Assembly (NCBI GenBank): GCA_900100325.1
Contig: LT629697.1
Coordinates: forward strand, 3,965,423-4,029,422
DNA: 64,000 nt
Source of the DNA: Frankineae bacterium MT45
GTDB taxonomy: Bacteria; Actinomycetota; Actinomycetes; Mycobacteriales; Jatrophihabitantaceae
Direction: 5' to 3'
This document shows, in pieces, positions 63,806 through 64,000 of this stretch. Under the pieces are notes generated by a model that was not told where the DNA came from, made no database searches, and worked only from the letters and a program-made list of their open reading frames with translations. Within the stretch, counting starts at the first letter, position 1; every line of letters starts with the position of its first letter. Both the position numbers and the translations under genes were made by a program.

Positions 63806-64000
63806 GTGAAGAATCTTCGCGTCATGCTGGCCGCGCTCCCGAGACCGACCCGCTTCGCCGTCGTCGGCGCGCTCTGGTTCGGTGTCGTCGGAGGCGTCGT
63901 CGGGCTGATCGTCGGGCTCGTCGTCTACCCGCCGACGGCCGTCTTCGCCGTCTTTGAGATCGGCCTTCCGGCTGCAGTCATCGGTGCTCTACTCGGGTTG
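63806..64000 (+). CDS. Membrane protein, partial at right edge
   Basis: The first 65 residues of a protein cut by the window end. It starts at GTG 63806 ([20 protein letters not shown]) and has two hydrophobic segments ([36 protein letters not shown]). Family cannot be named. It diverges from add. Confidence 0.5.
   Translation, partial: MKNLRVMLAALPRPTRFAVVGALWFGVVGGVVGLIVGLVVYPPTAVFAVFEIGLPAAVIGALLGL

Overview
The window is chromosomal DNA of a high-GC actinobacterium. Evidence: an Lsr2 nucleoid protein, a three-part acyl-CoA carboxylase with an epsilon subunit, abundant GTG starts, and a gene order that follows, from memory, the Mycobacterium tuberculosis Rv3274-Rv3313 neighbourhood (acyl-CoA dehydrogenase, accD5-accE5-maf-accA3, lpdA-Rv3304-amidohydrolase-deoD-pmmB, glpD2, upp-Rv3311-add). 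The intervening genes differ strongly from mycobacteria. I would place it in a Frankineae/Jatrophihabitans-like lineage, but that is inference. No rRNA, tRNA, CRISPR array, transposase or prophage gene was seen.

Layout. 1-6.4 kb: 5' part of the proton-pumping pyrophosphatase, a STAS anti-anti-sigma protein, an MrfA-type repair helicase, a CrtI-like oxidoreductase and a secreted DUF3060 protein. 6.4-9.3 kb: carboxyltransferase plus epsilon subunit, DUF5313 protein, OhrR-like MarR regulator. 9.3-19.5 kb: a metabolite exporter, then an envelope-flavoured block (GT87 mannosyltransferase-like protein, membrane-fused molybdopterin oxidoreductase, methyltransferase, DUF2064 and GT2 transferases, two-component system, YnfA, SDR with a zinc knuckle). 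19.5-25.7 kb: MtnP, DHFR-like protein, LCAD-type acyl-CoA dehydrogenase, Maf, biotin carboxylase/BCCP, Lsr2. 25.8-32.5 kb: GntR-lpdA, membrane protein, DUF2252 - carboxylate-amine ligase - M20 amidohydrolase. 32.5-40.9 kb: mutA-mutB-meaB, diverging from purine nucleoside phosphorylase - uronate-dehydrogenase-like SDR - phosphohexomutase. 40.9-48.5 kb: MarR, DUF222/HNH protein, the IcmF fusion, and divergent FabH-like and MaoC-like genes. 48.5-64 kb: secreted bulb-lectin propeller, glpD, aqpZ, upp, Rv3311-like, LpqI-like lipoprotein, EEP phosphatase-like protein, a tandem pair of small secreted proteins, DHA2 transporter, DUF1269 protein and adenosine deaminase.

How it fits together. A propionate/branched-acyl theme runs through the window: the carboxylase subunits make methylmalonyl-CoA, MutAB/MeaB isomerise it to succinyl-CoA, and IcmF interconverts butyryl- and isobutyryl-CoA beside a FabH-like condensing enzyme that could use branched starters. 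A second theme is purine/pyrimidine salvage (MtnP, PunA, Upp, adenosine deaminase).

Most notable signals: (1) a recent tandem duplication of a small secreted protein whose copies each carry a palindrome just before the ribosome-binding site, a perfect 40-bp dyad in one copy and an inner 16-bp dyad kept by paired substitutions in the other; (2) short decaying tandem repeats that duplicate the stop codon or end region at many gene 3' ends; (3) a recurring TANNNT box 6-8 nt before the start codon of 17 genes, pointing to leaderless transcripts and settling several starts; (4) a 20-bp TetR-type dyad plus a second site between icmF and fabH; (5) an uncharacterised glycosyl/methyl-transferase plus molybdoenzyme cluster with its own two-component system.
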